A DNA stretch of 59,356 bases from CAYJGN01 sp964369635 (GTDB lineage Bacteria; Bacillota; Clostridia; Oscillospirales; Ruminococcaceae). Where the stretch lies: assembly GCA_964369635.1 (NCBI GenBank), contig CAYJGN010000005.1, positions 1 through 59,356 of the forward strand, given 5' to 3'. Made by a program: the position numbers and the translations under genes. The notes beneath the pieces were generated by a model that saw nothing but the letters and a program-made list of their open reading frames with translations, searched no databases and was not told the origin of the DNA. Shown here piece by piece: positions 8,355 to 17,939 of the stretch. How positions within the stretch are numbered: position 1 is the stretch's first letter; every line of letters starts with the position of its first letter.

Positions 8355-9686
8355 TTGAAGAAAATAACAGCATTTTTAATAGCTTTTATCGCTACTTTCT
8401 CGATATTTGCTACATCACTTCCAACACAAGCACGATTCACACCGCCATTTGAGGTAAATAGCGAGGCCGCTATAGTAGTCGATATCGAGAGCGGTGACGT
8501 TATCTATGAAAAAAATAGTGAAAGCAAAGTTTCGCCAGGCGTTCTTGTCCAGATAGTTACCGCCGCCGTTTCATTGCAGCAGGCGGCTGACCCCTCTGCC
8601 GTAGAAGTTACCGCTATCCCCTCTGTATTTGACGATATCTATGGCGGTGCGCTCTATACCGCTGATATAAGACGGGGTGAAACCATGTCCCTCGAGGATT
8701 TTCTATATGCTATGATGATACAGTCAAGCTTTGAGGCGGCGCATTCGATAGCCTACCATTTCGGCGATGGCGACCCGCAAGTTTTTGTCGATATGCTAAA
8801 TAACTTTGCAATAGAAGCTGATGCACTCAGCACAAGATTTGCAAATTCTTACGGTGGCAACAGCGAAGAGGCTGTTACAACTGTTTCTGATATGGTTAAA
8901 ATTATTAAAGCGGCTTTTGAAGTTTCTGGTTTTTCTGATCTTGCATACAGCACAAGCTATACCCTACCAGCCACCTCATATACCGGTGAGCGTCTTATGA
9001 TTCCAAATAATACGCTGCTTCGAAAAAACAATGCAGATTTTATTGATGGAGCTATGGGGATAAAAGCAGGAACTACAGGGGACAGCGGTAGAACATTTGC
9101 AACTGTTGTCACTATTGATAATATTGATTACCTAATCATTGCAACCGGTGGTGATGTTTATGATGATAGCGGCGCACTACTCGCAGAAAACACCGCCGCA
9201 GAAGATATAAACGCTCTTGTAGACTGGATTGATGATAGTTTTACTCTCTCTGCAGTTGCAACAAAGGGAGATGTTTTAGCTGAAATATCTGTTGTTGGTA
9301 GTGATGAGCGGGATATCGTGCTCCTTGCAGCATCGCAGGATTTCATAACCCTTATACCCGACGAAGGCGATGAAAGCTCAGTTCTAAAGGTCTATAATCT
9401 ACCTGAATATATAGAAGCTCCCGTTGAAGTTGGCGATGAAATTGGAAGTGTTTCTTTTATGCTTGCAGGCGAGGAGATAGGCAGAGTTTCACTTATTTCT
9501 TCAGAAGCAGTTGCTTATAGTCCTGTGACAGGACTATTTGATTTTATCGATAGTATCCTCTCATCTCCTTATTTTTGGATAATAATCGGCATACTGCTCC
9601 TCGCAGTTCTTCTATATCTATATGCAACCCTTAAAAACAACAAAGGCAAAGTTAAAAGAGCAAATACCAGACGACGGATAAAATAA
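8355..9686 (+). CDS. DacA/PBP5-like protein lacking catalytic residues (pseudo-carboxypeptidase)
   Basis: Fold of a D-alanyl-D-alanine carboxypeptidase: signal peptide (residues 1-27), peptidase S11-like domain, a PBP5-type C-terminal beta domain (about 290-390), then a membrane helix near 405-428 and a basic tail. All three active-site motifs are altered. Where active enzymes read P-A-S-x-T-K, this has P-G-V-L-V-Q (Val63, Gln66); SxN is SSF (124-126); KTG is KAG (237-239). It probably binds or scaffolds instead of cutting. I place the start at TTG 8355, giving MKKITAF, because GGAGAG at 8342-8347 is seven bases upstream; GTG 8340 would lie within that site. Confidence 0.8.
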   Translation: MKKITAFLIAFIATFSIFATSLPTQARFTPPFEVNSEAAIVVDIESGDVIYEKNSESKVSPGVLVQIVTAAVSLQQAADPSAVEVTAIPSVFDDIYGGALYTADIRRGETMSLEDFLYAMMIQSSFEAAHSIAYHFGDGDPQVFVDMLNNFAIEADALSTRFANSYGGNSEEAVTTVSDMVKIIKAAFEVSGFSDLAYSTSYTLPATSYTGERLMIPNNTLLRKNNADFIDGAMGIKAGTTGDSGRTFATVVTIDNIDYLIIATGGDVYDDSGALLAENTAAEDINALVDWIDDSFTLSAVATKGDVLAEISVVGSDERDIVLLAASQDFITLIPDEGDESSVLKVYNLPEYIEAPVEVGDEIGSVSFMLAGEEIGRVSLISSEAVAYSPVTGLFDFIDSILSSPYFWIIIGILLLAVLLYLYATLKNNKGKVKRANTRRRIK

Positions 9687-9687
9687 A

Positions 9688-9708
9688 AAAGAGCCATTAC
9701 GGCCCTTT
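9688..9708 (-). terminator. Terminator after bofA (possibly bidirectional)
   Basis: On the minus strand AAAGGGCC...GGCTCTTT with one mismatch, followed by a run of T. It lies between the convergent PBP-like and bofA genes. Confidence 0.65.
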
Positions 9709-9723
9709 GATATATTTTTTCTA

Positions 9724-9960
9724 TTATATAAACGAAAAGAGATGCAGAAATACTATTGCAATAACACCTGGCGCTGACAGCAGAAGAGATGCGGCAACTG
9801 TCACAAGATCTATCTGCGGCAGGAGGGATAGTATATTGCAGATTAGTAGAGTTAGCAGACCAAACGAAGCGGATAGCAAAAATAACTTTAACCCTTTTCT
9901 TGATACTGTATAAACAAATACCATAAACAAAACAACTGTCGCAAACAAAACAACTACCAT
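9724..9960 (-). CDS. bofA: BofA family protein (pro-sigma-K processing inhibitor)
   Basis: A 78-residue, almost wholly hydrophobic protein with two predicted membrane helices and the C-terminal SAPGVIAIVFLHLF, matching the conserved (G/A)xPGVxxLxxL ending of BofA. In Bacillus BofA sits in the outer forespore membrane and holds the SpoIVFB protease inactive until engulfment. I chose ATG 9960 because GGAGG lies nine bases upstream; an ATG at 9987 has no site and overlaps the yaaL end. It follows yaaL, the order seen in Bacillus (recR-yaaL-bofA), supporting the call. It suggests an endospore-forming ancestry. Confidence 0.8.
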   Translation of the reverse strand: MVVVLFATVVLFMVFVYTVSRKGLKLFLLSASFGLLTLLICNILSLLPQIDLVTVAASLLLSAPGVIAIVFLHLFSFI

Positions 9961-9980
9961 ATTATTTATCCTCCAAATAG

Positions 9981-10208
9981 CTACCAATCAGCATTCATAA
10001 GTGTTTTTATCGTCGCCTCAAGCGACTTTATTTCATAGATAACAGCTTCGATTTCCCGTTCATCTTCGCAGATATTAAACCGGCAATGTGCATTTTGAAG
10101 TCTGTCGCCTAACATGAGCAACCGCTCTCTCTTATTGTTAACAGGTATGGGGCTACTCTCAACCTGAACTTTCACTGCCTTCGCAATTTTTTTCTGAACT
10201 AATTCCAT
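9981..10208 (-). CDS. yaaL: DUF2508 family protein (YaaL)
   Basis: 75 residues, charged and helical, with the family-type central pattern of a CRFNxCED segment and EIEAVIYEIKSLEATIKTL. YaaL/DUF2508 proteins have no assigned function but are almost always found just upstream of bofA, as here, where 20 bases separate this stop from the bofA start. AAGGAG precedes the ATG. recR, the usual upstream partner, is absent; instead the divergent arylsulfotransferase starts 80 bases away. Confidence 0.8.
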   Translation of the reverse strand: MELVQKKIAKAVKVQVESSPIPVNNKRERLLMLGDRLQNAHCRFNICEDEREIEAVIYEIKSLEATIKTLMNADW

Positions 10209-10288
10209 ATCAAATCTCCTTATGTTATGTTATATGCAAAGGATTGTCCGATAAGAACAGTATTAATCAAATTTTTTAGGGGTGTAGA

Positions 10289-12331
10289 ATGTCAAATACA
10301 AAAAAAGTAATTTTATCTATCAGTTTAGTTGTTATTCTTTTCTCATCAATAACCATGATTTATTTTCTTTTTTTCTTTGAGCGACCGCTTGTTAATTTTT
10401 CAAAAGCTAATGCGGACGCATCGGTAACAGCTATGAAAGCCGAAACTGATATATCGGCAGAAATAGTTATTCAACCTTCAATATCTGATGATGAAATTTT
10501 CATTTTAAATGAGCAGGAAGCTATTATAAACAAAGTTATGCGCGAATATAAAGAGGGCGAATATAATATTGAAAATCCATTTATAAAAGTTAATCCTTAT
10601 GAGTTCAATCCCCTCTCTGCGCTTGTGATGTTTGAGAGCGATAAACCTCTTCAGATAAGCTATACAGTTACTGGCGATATCCCCTACTCACTCGCAATAG
10701 AAGGGTACAATACATCGCATGAAATACCTGTTATCTGCCTCTATGCCAATAGAGCAAATGAAGTTTTGATAACTGCAACCGATGAAGATGGAAACGAAAC
10801 AGTTTATACCTACGAAATAACCACAGACCCGCTACCAGCAGAGCCTTTTAATAGCGAAATAACCGTTCCAAAGGAGAATGATGAAGGATATATAATGTCG
10901 CTTGCATTCCAAGGAAGAGCGATAGATTACACCTATTTTATCGATACAAAAGGCGAAGTTCGGTTTTATCTACATGAAGGGTTTTTGATAAACATTATTT
11001 TCACCGACGATGGCACAATACTGCTAAACCCATATAATATGACAACAAGAGGTTTACTTGAAGCTTATTCGAACGGGATAATTGAAACAGACTATCTTGG
11101 CAGAATAATTAAATACTATAAAATACCTTTTGAGGTGCACCATAGTTTTGAGGTCCTCCCAAACAATAACCTACTTATTGCAACTTCTGATGAGAGCGAA
11201 CATATAGAGGATACTATTATAGAGGTGGACAGAGAGAGTGGCGCGATTGTTAATGAATGGGACTACAAGGAGTTTCTCGATATCGAGAGAGTTGCTCGAA
11301 TTGGAGTTCACCGAAAATTTGGCGACTGGATTCATATTAATTCGGTTCTTTATGACGAGGTGACAAACTCAATAATTGCATCTGGAAGACAGCAGTTTGT
11401 TTTAAGCATTGATAAAGATACTAAAGAGCTGAACTGGATTTTAGGCGAGGATTATGGGTACGCTGATGATGACCCCTCAAAAGACTATATTCTAACCTCG
11501 ATAGACGATGATTTAGAGTATCCAAACGGTCAGCATGCCCTCTCGATTACAGATGATGGAAACCTGCTTCTTTTCGATAATGGTAATATGCGAGCTGATG
11601 AAAACGGCAACTCAACAGCTGATGATGAAAACTATTCAAGAGCAGTTTTATACGGTATAGATGAGACAAACATGACAGTCGAGCAGCTTTGGAGCTACGG
11701 AAAAGAGCTTGGCACAACATATTTTTCATCTTTTATCTCATCTGTAAATCAGCTTGAAAATGGAAATTATCTTGTAAACTTCGGGTCGGGAAATGAAAAT
11801 CATGGTATTGAAGGAGAAGATGCCGTTCAATCAACTCTCATAGCTGAAGTCTCAAAAGACTCCCAGACGGTCCTCTTTGAAATGAAACTCGATACCTTTA
11901 ACTACAATGCAATACCTCTTGACTTTCAGGATTCAATAGAAGTTCATAGCCACAGTGAAGCTGTTATTTTATACGACGAGGAGTTTTACCCAAATAAGTT
12001 TGAGCAGACGGACTATTTCCCCTACGGCTTAAAGATATTTGTTGAGGTAGAGCGAAATGCATACGGTATAAAACGCGCACTCGAGCTAAATGCTCCGTTA
12101 TCTGTTAAGTATACAGCTGTAAACAATGATACTGGCGAGACTTTTGAGCGATATATTGTCAATTATGAATATGGCAAAACACTTCAATTAGAATATATCT
12201 CAACGGATGATTATCCAAAAGGCGATTACACTTTCACCTTCGATCTTGTGATTTTTGACTCTGCAACAGAAACTGTTGAAGATGCAGAGCTATTAATCCC
12301 TGCTATAATGGTTAAGGACCTTTCATTTTAA
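10289..12331 (+). CDS. Membrane-anchored aryl-sulfate sulfotransferase
   Basis: 680 residues: an N-terminal uncleaved membrane helix (about 7-30), a short linker, an immunoglobulin-like ASST N-terminal domain (about 80-190), then a beta-propeller catalytic domain. Propeller features include repeated blade strands such as YFIDTKGEVRFYL and ILLNPYN, histidines in EVHHSFEVLPN, DWIHINSV and NGQHALSI, and FGSGNENHGIEG. ASST enzymes move sulfate from one phenol to another through a sulfo-histidine, without PAPS, outside the cytoplasm. In Gram-positives the anchor would place it on the outer membrane face. It stands alone between yaaL and an MFS gene. AGGGGTG precedes the ATG. Confidence 0.85.
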   Translation: MSNTKKVILSISLVVILFSSITMIYFLFFFERPLVNFSKANADASVTAMKAETDISAEIVIQPSISDDEIFILNEQEAIINKVMREYKEGEYNIENPFIKVNPYEFNPLSALVMFESDKPLQISYTVTGDIPYSLAIEGYNTSHEIPVICLYANRANEVLITATDEDGNETVYTYEITTDPLPAEPFNSEITVPKENDEGYIMSLAFQGRAIDYTYFIDTKGEVRFYLHEGFLINIIFTDDGTILLNPYNMTTRGLLEAYSNGIIETDYLGRIIKYYKIPFEVHHSFEVLPNNNLLIATSDESEHIEDTIIEVDRESGAIVNEWDYKEFLDIERVARIGVHRKFGDWIHINSVLYDEVTNSIIASGRQQFVLSIDKDTKELNWILGEDYGYADDDPSKDYILTSIDDDLEYPNGQHALSITDDGNLLLFDNGNMRADENGNSTADDENYSRAVLYGIDETNMTVEQLWSYGKELGTTYFSSFISSVNQLENGNYLVNFGSGNENHGIEGEDAVQSTLIAEVSKDSQTVLFEMKLDTFNYNAIPLDFQDSIEVHSHSEAVILYDEEFYPNKFEQTDYFPYGLKIFVEVERNAYGIKRALELNAPLSVKYTAVNNDTGETFERYIVNYEYGKTLQLEYISTDDYPKGDYTFTFDLVIFDSATETVEDAELLIPAIMVKDLSF

Positions 12332-12467
12332 ATTTCTCTTTTGGCCTATGATGAAAAAGATGAAAAAATGGTATTAATTTAATTAAAGCTATATAACTTA
12401 AATTATATAAAGCAATACTGAAAAGCTTATTTAATTTTCTGCAAACGTTTTTCAACTGCCAAACATA

Positions 12468-12498
12468 AAACCTGTGTCGGTAATATCGACACAGGTTT
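12468..12498. terminator. Bidirectional terminator between the arylsulfotransferase and MFS genes
   Basis: AAACCTGTGTCG and its exact complement around a seven-base loop; A/T-rich flanks on both sides. It serves two convergent genes. Confidence 0.8.
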
Positions 12499-12526
12499 AT
12501 TTCGTCCATTAATTATTTACTTGTAT

Positions 12527-13738
12527 TTATTTTTCTTCGACAGCTGATACCTTTTCTTTGTAGCCAAAGGTATAAATAACAAAACCAAAGGCTAATACCA
12601 CCGGTGGAATGAGCATTGCAATCCTGCCATATCCCGCCTGCGATAGGTTTCCTATAGCCGTATTGAATATCATATTTGCAATAACAGTAAATAGGGCTGT
12701 AAGTGATGTTATTGTTGCTGAGAAGCGCGGATACTCTTTGCACGCAAGGATAATATTCGCAGTATAGGTAGCCCCACTTACCAAGCCATATAGGAAGATT
12801 CCACCAATCCATATGTAAACATTATTTATCAAAATCATAGATGCCATTATTATTGCAGCTGTTAATGTTGAAAAACGCAGATAGGTTGATGCTTTTATTT
12901 TAGTTGAGATATAAGTATACGACATCCTGCTTATTATCATACCTATAGAGTAGGTAGTCATCAAAATGGTTATAGTCTCCATGCTATAAATCGAACTATC
13001 TATATCATCAAGATATGTTGGCACCCATATCATTATAAAGAATACCATCGCAACCGACATGTTTCCAGCACAAAGCCACTGAACATTTCTATTCTTTAGC
13101 ATTTCAATATAAGGAATTTTCTCGCCTATACCCTTCTCGCCTTTTTTTACATCAAGTGAGGCTATATTCATAGATTTTGAAAGAATTAAAAATGCGCTTC
13201 CAGAAACTATAAAAACTGCCGCCAATATAAAATATGAAAGCTGCCAGCCACCTATAGTAACAGTGAGAGCTGAAAATGTCGGCCCTATTAGACTACCTAT
13301 CGCAAACAGCGTATGTAAAACTGCAAGGTGTCTCGCTCTGTCATCACCGTAAACGTCTGAAATATATGCTGAGAGGATATTATTGACAAGCCCTCCAAGT
13401 GTTCCGATGAAAACTCGCGTTAAAATGAGTATTGTAAAAGCAGAGGCAGAACCAAAAAACAATAACGCAACTCCATATAATGTTGCGGAAAATGTTAGAA
13501 GTAATCTTTTATTTACCCTGTCCGCTATAAAAAGCATAAACATTGTAACAAATGCTTGACTAACATCATTAACAACATTTAAAAGCGAAACCTCGGATAA
13601 TTCTATATGGTAAAACTCTATTATTCTCGGTAAAAGTATTCCATAAATATTCCCAGATATAGAAAAAGCCAGCATAAATGCACAGCTAAAAAGAAAAGCT
13701 ACTGTCATTTTCTTTTTATTTTTTATGATATTTTGCAT
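12527..13738 (-). CDS. Major facilitator superfamily transporter
   Basis: 403 residues with about twelve hydrophobic segments, the loop 2-3 motif region IADRVNKRLLLTFSA (equivalent of GxxxDrxGRR), TRVFIGTLGG in helix 4, and a long central loop between helices 6 and 7 (SLDVKKGEKGIGEK). The SYISDVYGDDRARHLAVLHTLFAIGSLIGP helix 4-5 segment resembles sugar/drug carriers of the bacterial MFS_1 group. The substrate cannot be read from the sequence. It is a single-gene unit; the start ATG 13738 has GGAG upstream. Confidence 0.85.
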   Translation of the reverse strand: MQNIIKNKKKMTVAFLFSCAFMLAFSISGNIYGILLPRIIEFYHIELSEVSLLNVVNDVSQAFVTMFMLFIADRVNKRLLLTFSATLYGVALLFFGSASAFTILILTRVFIGTLGGLVNNILSAYISDVYGDDRARHLAVLHTLFAIGSLIGPTFSALTVTIGGWQLSYFILAAVFIVSGSAFLILSKSMNIASLDVKKGEKGIGEKIPYIEMLKNRNVQWLCAGNMSVAMVFFIMIWVPTYLDDIDSSIYSMETITILMTTYSIGMIISRMSYTYISTKIKASTYLRFSTLTAAIIMASMILINNVYIWIGGIFLYGLVSGATYTANIILACKEYPRFSATITSLTALFTVIANMIFNTAIGNLSQAGYGRIAMLIPPVVLAFGFVIYTFGYKEKVSAVEEK

Positions 13739-13964
13739 TAAATTCTCCTCACATAAATTTGTTATAATGTTAATATTACAACATTTTTAAAAATAAAGCA
13801 AGATAATTTTTTTGCACTATATTAGTTTATTAATCTTAGTTGTTGTCGAGCACTGTAGAAATATGGTATTATTATTGTATATAATGAATAAATTATGTGA
13901 ACTTTAAAATATTAATTAAATTAGTTGCCGTTGTTTAACCACTTTAAGTCTAAAAGGATTTTTT

Positions 13965-16160
13965 ATGCAAAAACTTAAAATGTCTATTCGAAATGTAACT
14001 GTTGTGAGTGCAATTTTAATTGCACTTATTTGTATGCTTGCCTCGAATATAGTTTTGTATATTGCTGATAATGAGATGACTAAAGTTCGAGAGACAGCTA
14101 TTGACAATATTATATCTGAGCAACAATTCATTCTAAACAACGAGCTTGACAATGCAAAAATAAATTTGCAGAGTCTATCCGTTGGCATGTCTCATCTCGA
14201 TAGTGAAGATTATCTGGATTACTTGCATACGCAAAACTCTATAATGGATTTTTTTAGCGTATATTTTTTTAATAATAGCGGAGAGGTTTTATCGCCTGTA
14301 GTTCGAGAGTTTTCATTCGATGGTATCATCGACTATGCTAATAATATTCAAAATAATGTTATTATCTCAACTACATATGTGGATAGAGTGTCTGGCGATA
14401 CCCTTATTAATATGCAGGTACCCGTTATTAAAAACGGCTCTGTTACAGGATATTTATTTGCTGAATACTCACTCGCCCCGCTTTTAGAGCATCTCAGAGA
14501 GGAAGTTTCAGAGAGTGGGTATGCAGTTCTTACAGATAATAAAGCGGTGGATTTTTTCAGCACTTATGCCAATTTCACTCCCCTTCATCTCCTTAAAGAT
14601 GAACTTTCGGATAGCGGATATGAACTTTCAACTATTCAATCTAACATTGAAAATAAAATCAGTGGAACTGCTTATTTTGAATTAGATGGAATAAGTCGGA
14701 TAGCAAGTTATGTTCCGATTGATTCAACCGATTGGACACTCGCGATCATCATGGAAGAGCATTTAATTGAAAAAGATCTTTCTTTCATCTTAAATGGGAT
14801 AATAATCTGCTTTATCATACTTATATTTTTCGCCCTCGCAGCAACAGTTCAAAGCTGGAGAGTAAAAAAGCAAATTGAGCTCGCCGCATATTACGATGAG
14901 CTAACAGCCCTTCCGAATATTGATTTATTTAAGCAGCATATTGAACAGGTGCTAAAAAAGAATACCGATAAAGATTTTATTGCAATTAAGTTCGATATCA
15001 ATAATTTTAAAGCTATAAATGAGATGTTTGGATTTGAAGTTGGAAATAAAGTTTTGCTTGCCTTTGCAAAAACTTCGCAAATAGCAGATGAAAAAACGCT
15101 GTTTTTAGCAAGAGCTGGCAATGATGAGTTTATTATGTTTGCGGGAAATGGGTTCCTCGAAGAATTCGAAAAATTAACATCATACTACGAAGAATATTTC
15201 AAGCAGCTTATACCTGAACTGCAGGGATATCATCTAACATTTAGCTATGGCAGATATTTTATCGACCGCGGAGAAACAGACGCTAATGAAGTTGTTACGA
15301 AAACAAGCTTGGCGCATAGCATAGCTAAAACCGATAAAAGCAAGGTAATTTGGGATTTTGATAAAAACTATAAAATGCAAATTCTACGACATGCTGAAAT
15401 CTCAAGCAAGATGGAAAAAGCTCTTAAAAACAATGAATTCGTCCCATTCTTGCAGCCAAAATGGAGCCTCACTGATAACAAACTTGTTGGAGCTGAAGCG
15501 CTTGTCCGCTGGTTTGAAAAAGACGGTGGCATGATATACCCCGATATATTTATTCCGCTCTTTGAGACAAATGGATTTATTATTGAACTCGATAAATATA
15601 TCCTGAAAATGGTATGTAAGACTTTGAGAGAATGGATAGAAAACGGCATAGATGTTGTACCTGTCTCTGTAAACTTTTCAAGAGCTCACTTTTATAAAAA
15701 AAGCTTTACAGATGATATTAAAATGATAGTTGATAGCTATAATTTACCGCACAACCTAATTGAGGTTGAGCTAACTGAGACTACCATACTCGATAACACC
15801 GAGCTATTTGAAGAGATACTTGCAAACTTATCAGCTGAAAACTTTAAAATCTCTATTGATGATTTTGGTGCAGGATATTCTTCGCTCGGTATGCTCAAAA
15901 ACCTCAAAGTCAATACTCTAAAGCTCGATAGAAGCTTCCTCATTAACAATGAAAATGTAGATAACCAACGTGGCGATAAAGTTATTGACGGAATAATTAA
16001 ACTTGCTCATAGTATCGGTATGACAATAGTCGCTGAAGGAGTTGAAGAGAAGTCTCAAGTGGAGTTTTTGAAAAAACTCGGATGCGAGATGGCACAAGGG
16101 TACTACTATGCAAAACCTATTTCCTGTGATGATTTTAAAGATAAGTTTTTCAAAAGCTAA
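13965..16160 (+). CDS. Membrane sensor with degenerate GGDEF and intact EAL domain
   Basis: 731 residues. Two membrane helices (about 12-34 and 270-290) enclose an extracellular Cache-like sensor. The GGDEF domain starts at YYDELTALPN near 308, but its signature reads AGNDEF, so cyclase activity is doubtful. The EAL domain has every catalytic and metal residue expected: GAEALVRW, VSVNFS, ELTET, DDFGAGYSS, LKLD, AEGVEE and AQGYYYAKP. It is most likely a ligand-controlled c-di-GMP phosphodiesterase, possibly with the degenerate GGDEF binding GTP as a regulator. AAAGGA lies ahead of ATG 13965. Monocistronic, with a terminator just downstream. Confidence 0.9.
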   Translation: MQKLKMSIRNVTVVSAILIALICMLASNIVLYIADNEMTKVRETAIDNIISEQQFILNNELDNAKINLQSLSVGMSHLDSEDYLDYLHTQNSIMDFFSVYFFNNSGEVLSPVVREFSFDGIIDYANNIQNNVIISTTYVDRVSGDTLINMQVPVIKNGSVTGYLFAEYSLAPLLEHLREEVSESGYAVLTDNKAVDFFSTYANFTPLHLLKDELSDSGYELSTIQSNIENKISGTAYFELDGISRIASYVPIDSTDWTLAIIMEEHLIEKDLSFILNGIIICFIILIFFALAATVQSWRVKKQIELAAYYDELTALPNIDLFKQHIEQVLKKNTDKDFIAIKFDINNFKAINEMFGFEVGNKVLLAFAKTSQIADEKTLFLARAGNDEFIMFAGNGFLEEFEKLTSYYEEYFKQLIPELQGYHLTFSYGRYFIDRGETDANEVVTKTSLAHSIAKTDKSKVIWDFDKNYKMQILRHAEISSKMEKALKNNEFVPFLQPKWSLTDNKLVGAEALVRWFEKDGGMIYPDIFIPLFETNGFIIELDKYILKMVCKTLREWIENGIDVVPVSVNFSRAHFYKKSFTDDIKMIVDSYNLPHNLIEVELTETTILDNTELFEEILANLSAENFKISIDDFGAGYSSLGMLKNLKVNTLKLDRSFLINNENVDNQRGDKVIDGIIKLAHSIGMTIVAEGVEEKSQVEFLKKLGCEMAQGYYYAKPISCDDFKDKFFKS

Positions 16161-16170
16161 ATAGCATACT

Positions 16171-16198
16171 AAAACGGACATCTTAAGATGTCCGTTTT
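16171..16198. terminator. Intrinsic terminator after the GGDEF/EAL gene
   Basis: Perfect palindrome AAAACGGACATCTTAAGATG continuing to TCCGTTTT, with T-rich and A-rich flanks. Confidence 0.85.
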
Positions 16199-16328
16199 TA
16201 ATTTTAAAAAAATTTCTGTGCCTTAGATAATGCTTCTATACCTACCTAAATAATAAAAGATTTTAAGATACAATCTAAAATTGATTAATACTTATTTTCT
16301 GTTTAAATTATCATATAAGCTATCTTAT

Positions 16329-17483
16329 TTAATCTTCATTTATTATTTCAACCGATCTGTCGTTCTCGATAAGGTGCTTTAGGTATCCGTACCCTTCTTT
16401 TGTCATCTCGTTATAAGGTATAAACCGCAGTGCATCTCCATTTATACAATACCGAAGACCTCCATCATCAACAGGTCCATCCTCGAATACATGGCCTAAA
16501 TGGCTCAAACCTGTTCTGCTCTTTATCTCAATTGAGGTATAGAGGCCTCCAAAAGTAGATTCAACAGTTTCTACCAAAACTTCATCGGATATCGGTTTTG
16601 TAAAGCTCGGCCAACCTGTTCCCGAATTGAATTTATCGGTCGACAGGAATAGCGGCTCACCTGTTACGATATCAACATATATCCCAACATCAAATAGTTT
16701 GTCGTATTCATGGGTAAATGCCCTCTCGGTAAAGCCTCTCTGGGTTATATCATACTGCTGAGTTGAGAGCATAGATTTTATTTCATCATCTGATGGGAGC
16801 TCATAGTCTGACGCATCAATTAGAGCTGACTGCTCAGCTGCTGCATTAAGATCTATGTGGCAATAACCATATGGATTTTTCTGAAGGTAATCCTGATGGT
16901 ATTCCTCCGCAGGATAATAATTATCAAGTGGTAAAACTTCAACAACTATTTTACTATCATACTGCTCTTTAAGCTCTTTTATAGACTCATCAATAATCTC
17001 TCTATCAGCTTCATCTGTATAATAAACTCCCGACCGATATTGAATTCCGATATCATTTCCCTGCTGATTTACAGATGTTGGGTCAACTACCAAAAAAAGC
17101 TTATCTAAGAGCTCTTTTAGCGTTACCTGTTTGCTATCATAAACAACTTTTACCGTCTCAGCATGGCCTGTTTTTTGCGAAACAACATCGTTATATGTCG
17201 GGTTTTCGGTATTCCCGTTTGCATATCCAGACTCAGCATCATAAACTCCTGCTATTCGAGCCATATATTCTTCAACGCCCCAAAAGCATCCTCCTGCAAA
17301 ATAAATCGTGCTTAAATTTTTCTCTTCGATTAACATATCCAAATCCACCTCAGCTGCATAAACTGTCATATCGTCAGGCATCTCATCCAAAACTTGCGGA
17401 CTCGAACTGATACGAAAAATTGCATATCCACTCGCAACTGCAATTACGAGCAAAATGGCTATAACGAATTTTCTTTTTTTCAT
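16329..17483 (-). CDS. msrAB: Membrane-anchored methionine sulfoxide reductase MsrA-MsrB fusion
   Basis: 384 residues: membrane anchor or signal (residues 5-25, no lipobox), MsrA domain (about 58-210) with the catalytic GGCFWGVEE, and MsrB domain (about 240-375) with GTGWPSF, HLGHVFEDGP and the catalytic cysteine in RYCINGDAL. The MsrB zinc cysteines (two CxxC pairs in many homologues) are absent. The fusion repairs both S- and R-sulfoxides of methionine; the N-terminus implies action outside the membrane. Extra cysteines for thioredoxin-style recycling of MsrA are not obvious. AAGGAGGT precedes the ATG, and a TTGAAA/TATACT promoter lies 48 bases upstream. Confidence 0.93.
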   Translation of the reverse strand: MKKRKFVIAILLVIAVASGYAIFRISSSPQVLDEMPDDMTVYAAEVDLDMLIEEKNLSTIYFAGGCFWGVEEYMARIAGVYDAESGYANGNTENPTYNDVVSQKTGHAETVKVVYDSKQVTLKELLDKLFLVVDPTSVNQQGNDIGIQYRSGVYYTDEADREIIDESIKELKEQYDSKIVVEVLPLDNYYPAEEYHQDYLQKNPYGYCHIDLNAAAEQSALIDASDYELPSDDEIKSMLSTQQYDITQRGFTERAFTHEYDKLFDVGIYVDIVTGEPLFLSTDKFNSGTGWPSFTKPISDEVLVETVESTFGGLYTSIEIKSRTGLSHLGHVFEDGPVDDGGLRYCINGDALRFIPYNEMTKEGYGYLKHLIENDRSVEIINED

Positions 17484-17530
17484 AGTATTAACCTCCTTAA
17501 AATCGTTATATATAGTACTTCCTTGATTTC

Positions 17531-17559
17531 AGTATATATAGAAAAAACGCTCTTTTCAA
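17531..17559 (-). promoter_or_regulatory. Predicted sigma-A promoter of msrAB
   Basis: Minus strand TTGAAA, 17 bases, TATACT, about 48 bases before the ATG at 17483. Confidence 0.65.
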
Positions 17560-17889
17560 TCCTTATTATAAACAAACTTTTACTATAAATAGCGACAAAA
17601 CAACGAAAAACTGTGTCATTTTAATGGCATAAATAAAAGATTTTATGAGTATTTTAGTAACAGTTATCTTTATTGTATTCGGTAACACGATTTACTATAT
17701 GTTTTTATAATACTGTAATACTGATATATTAAAACACAATTAAAACATCAATTGTAGCCTCTATTTATAAGTGCAATGCCGCTCTTTTAGATTTCAAGAA
17801 AACACAGTGAAGTATAGATTGTTTTTAATGATGTTTGATTTATCTTTACCTGCGAAATTTGACTAATATTAAACTTTGCTTACAAAAAA
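17560..17889. other. Intergenic stretch without a recognisable gene
   Basis: About 330 AT-rich bases between the msrAB promoter and the ade terminator. No open frame with a ribosome binding site, RNA fold or repeat stands out. Confidence 0.5.
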
Positions 17890-17919
17890 AGAGCATAGCC
17901 TTCGATACTCCTATGCTCT
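17890..17919 (-). terminator. Terminator of ade
   Basis: AGAGCATAG and its complement CTATGCTCT around a 12-base loop, followed on the minus strand by a T run. Confidence 0.8.
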
Positions 17920-17939
17920 TCTTTAATTTTGCACCTTAA

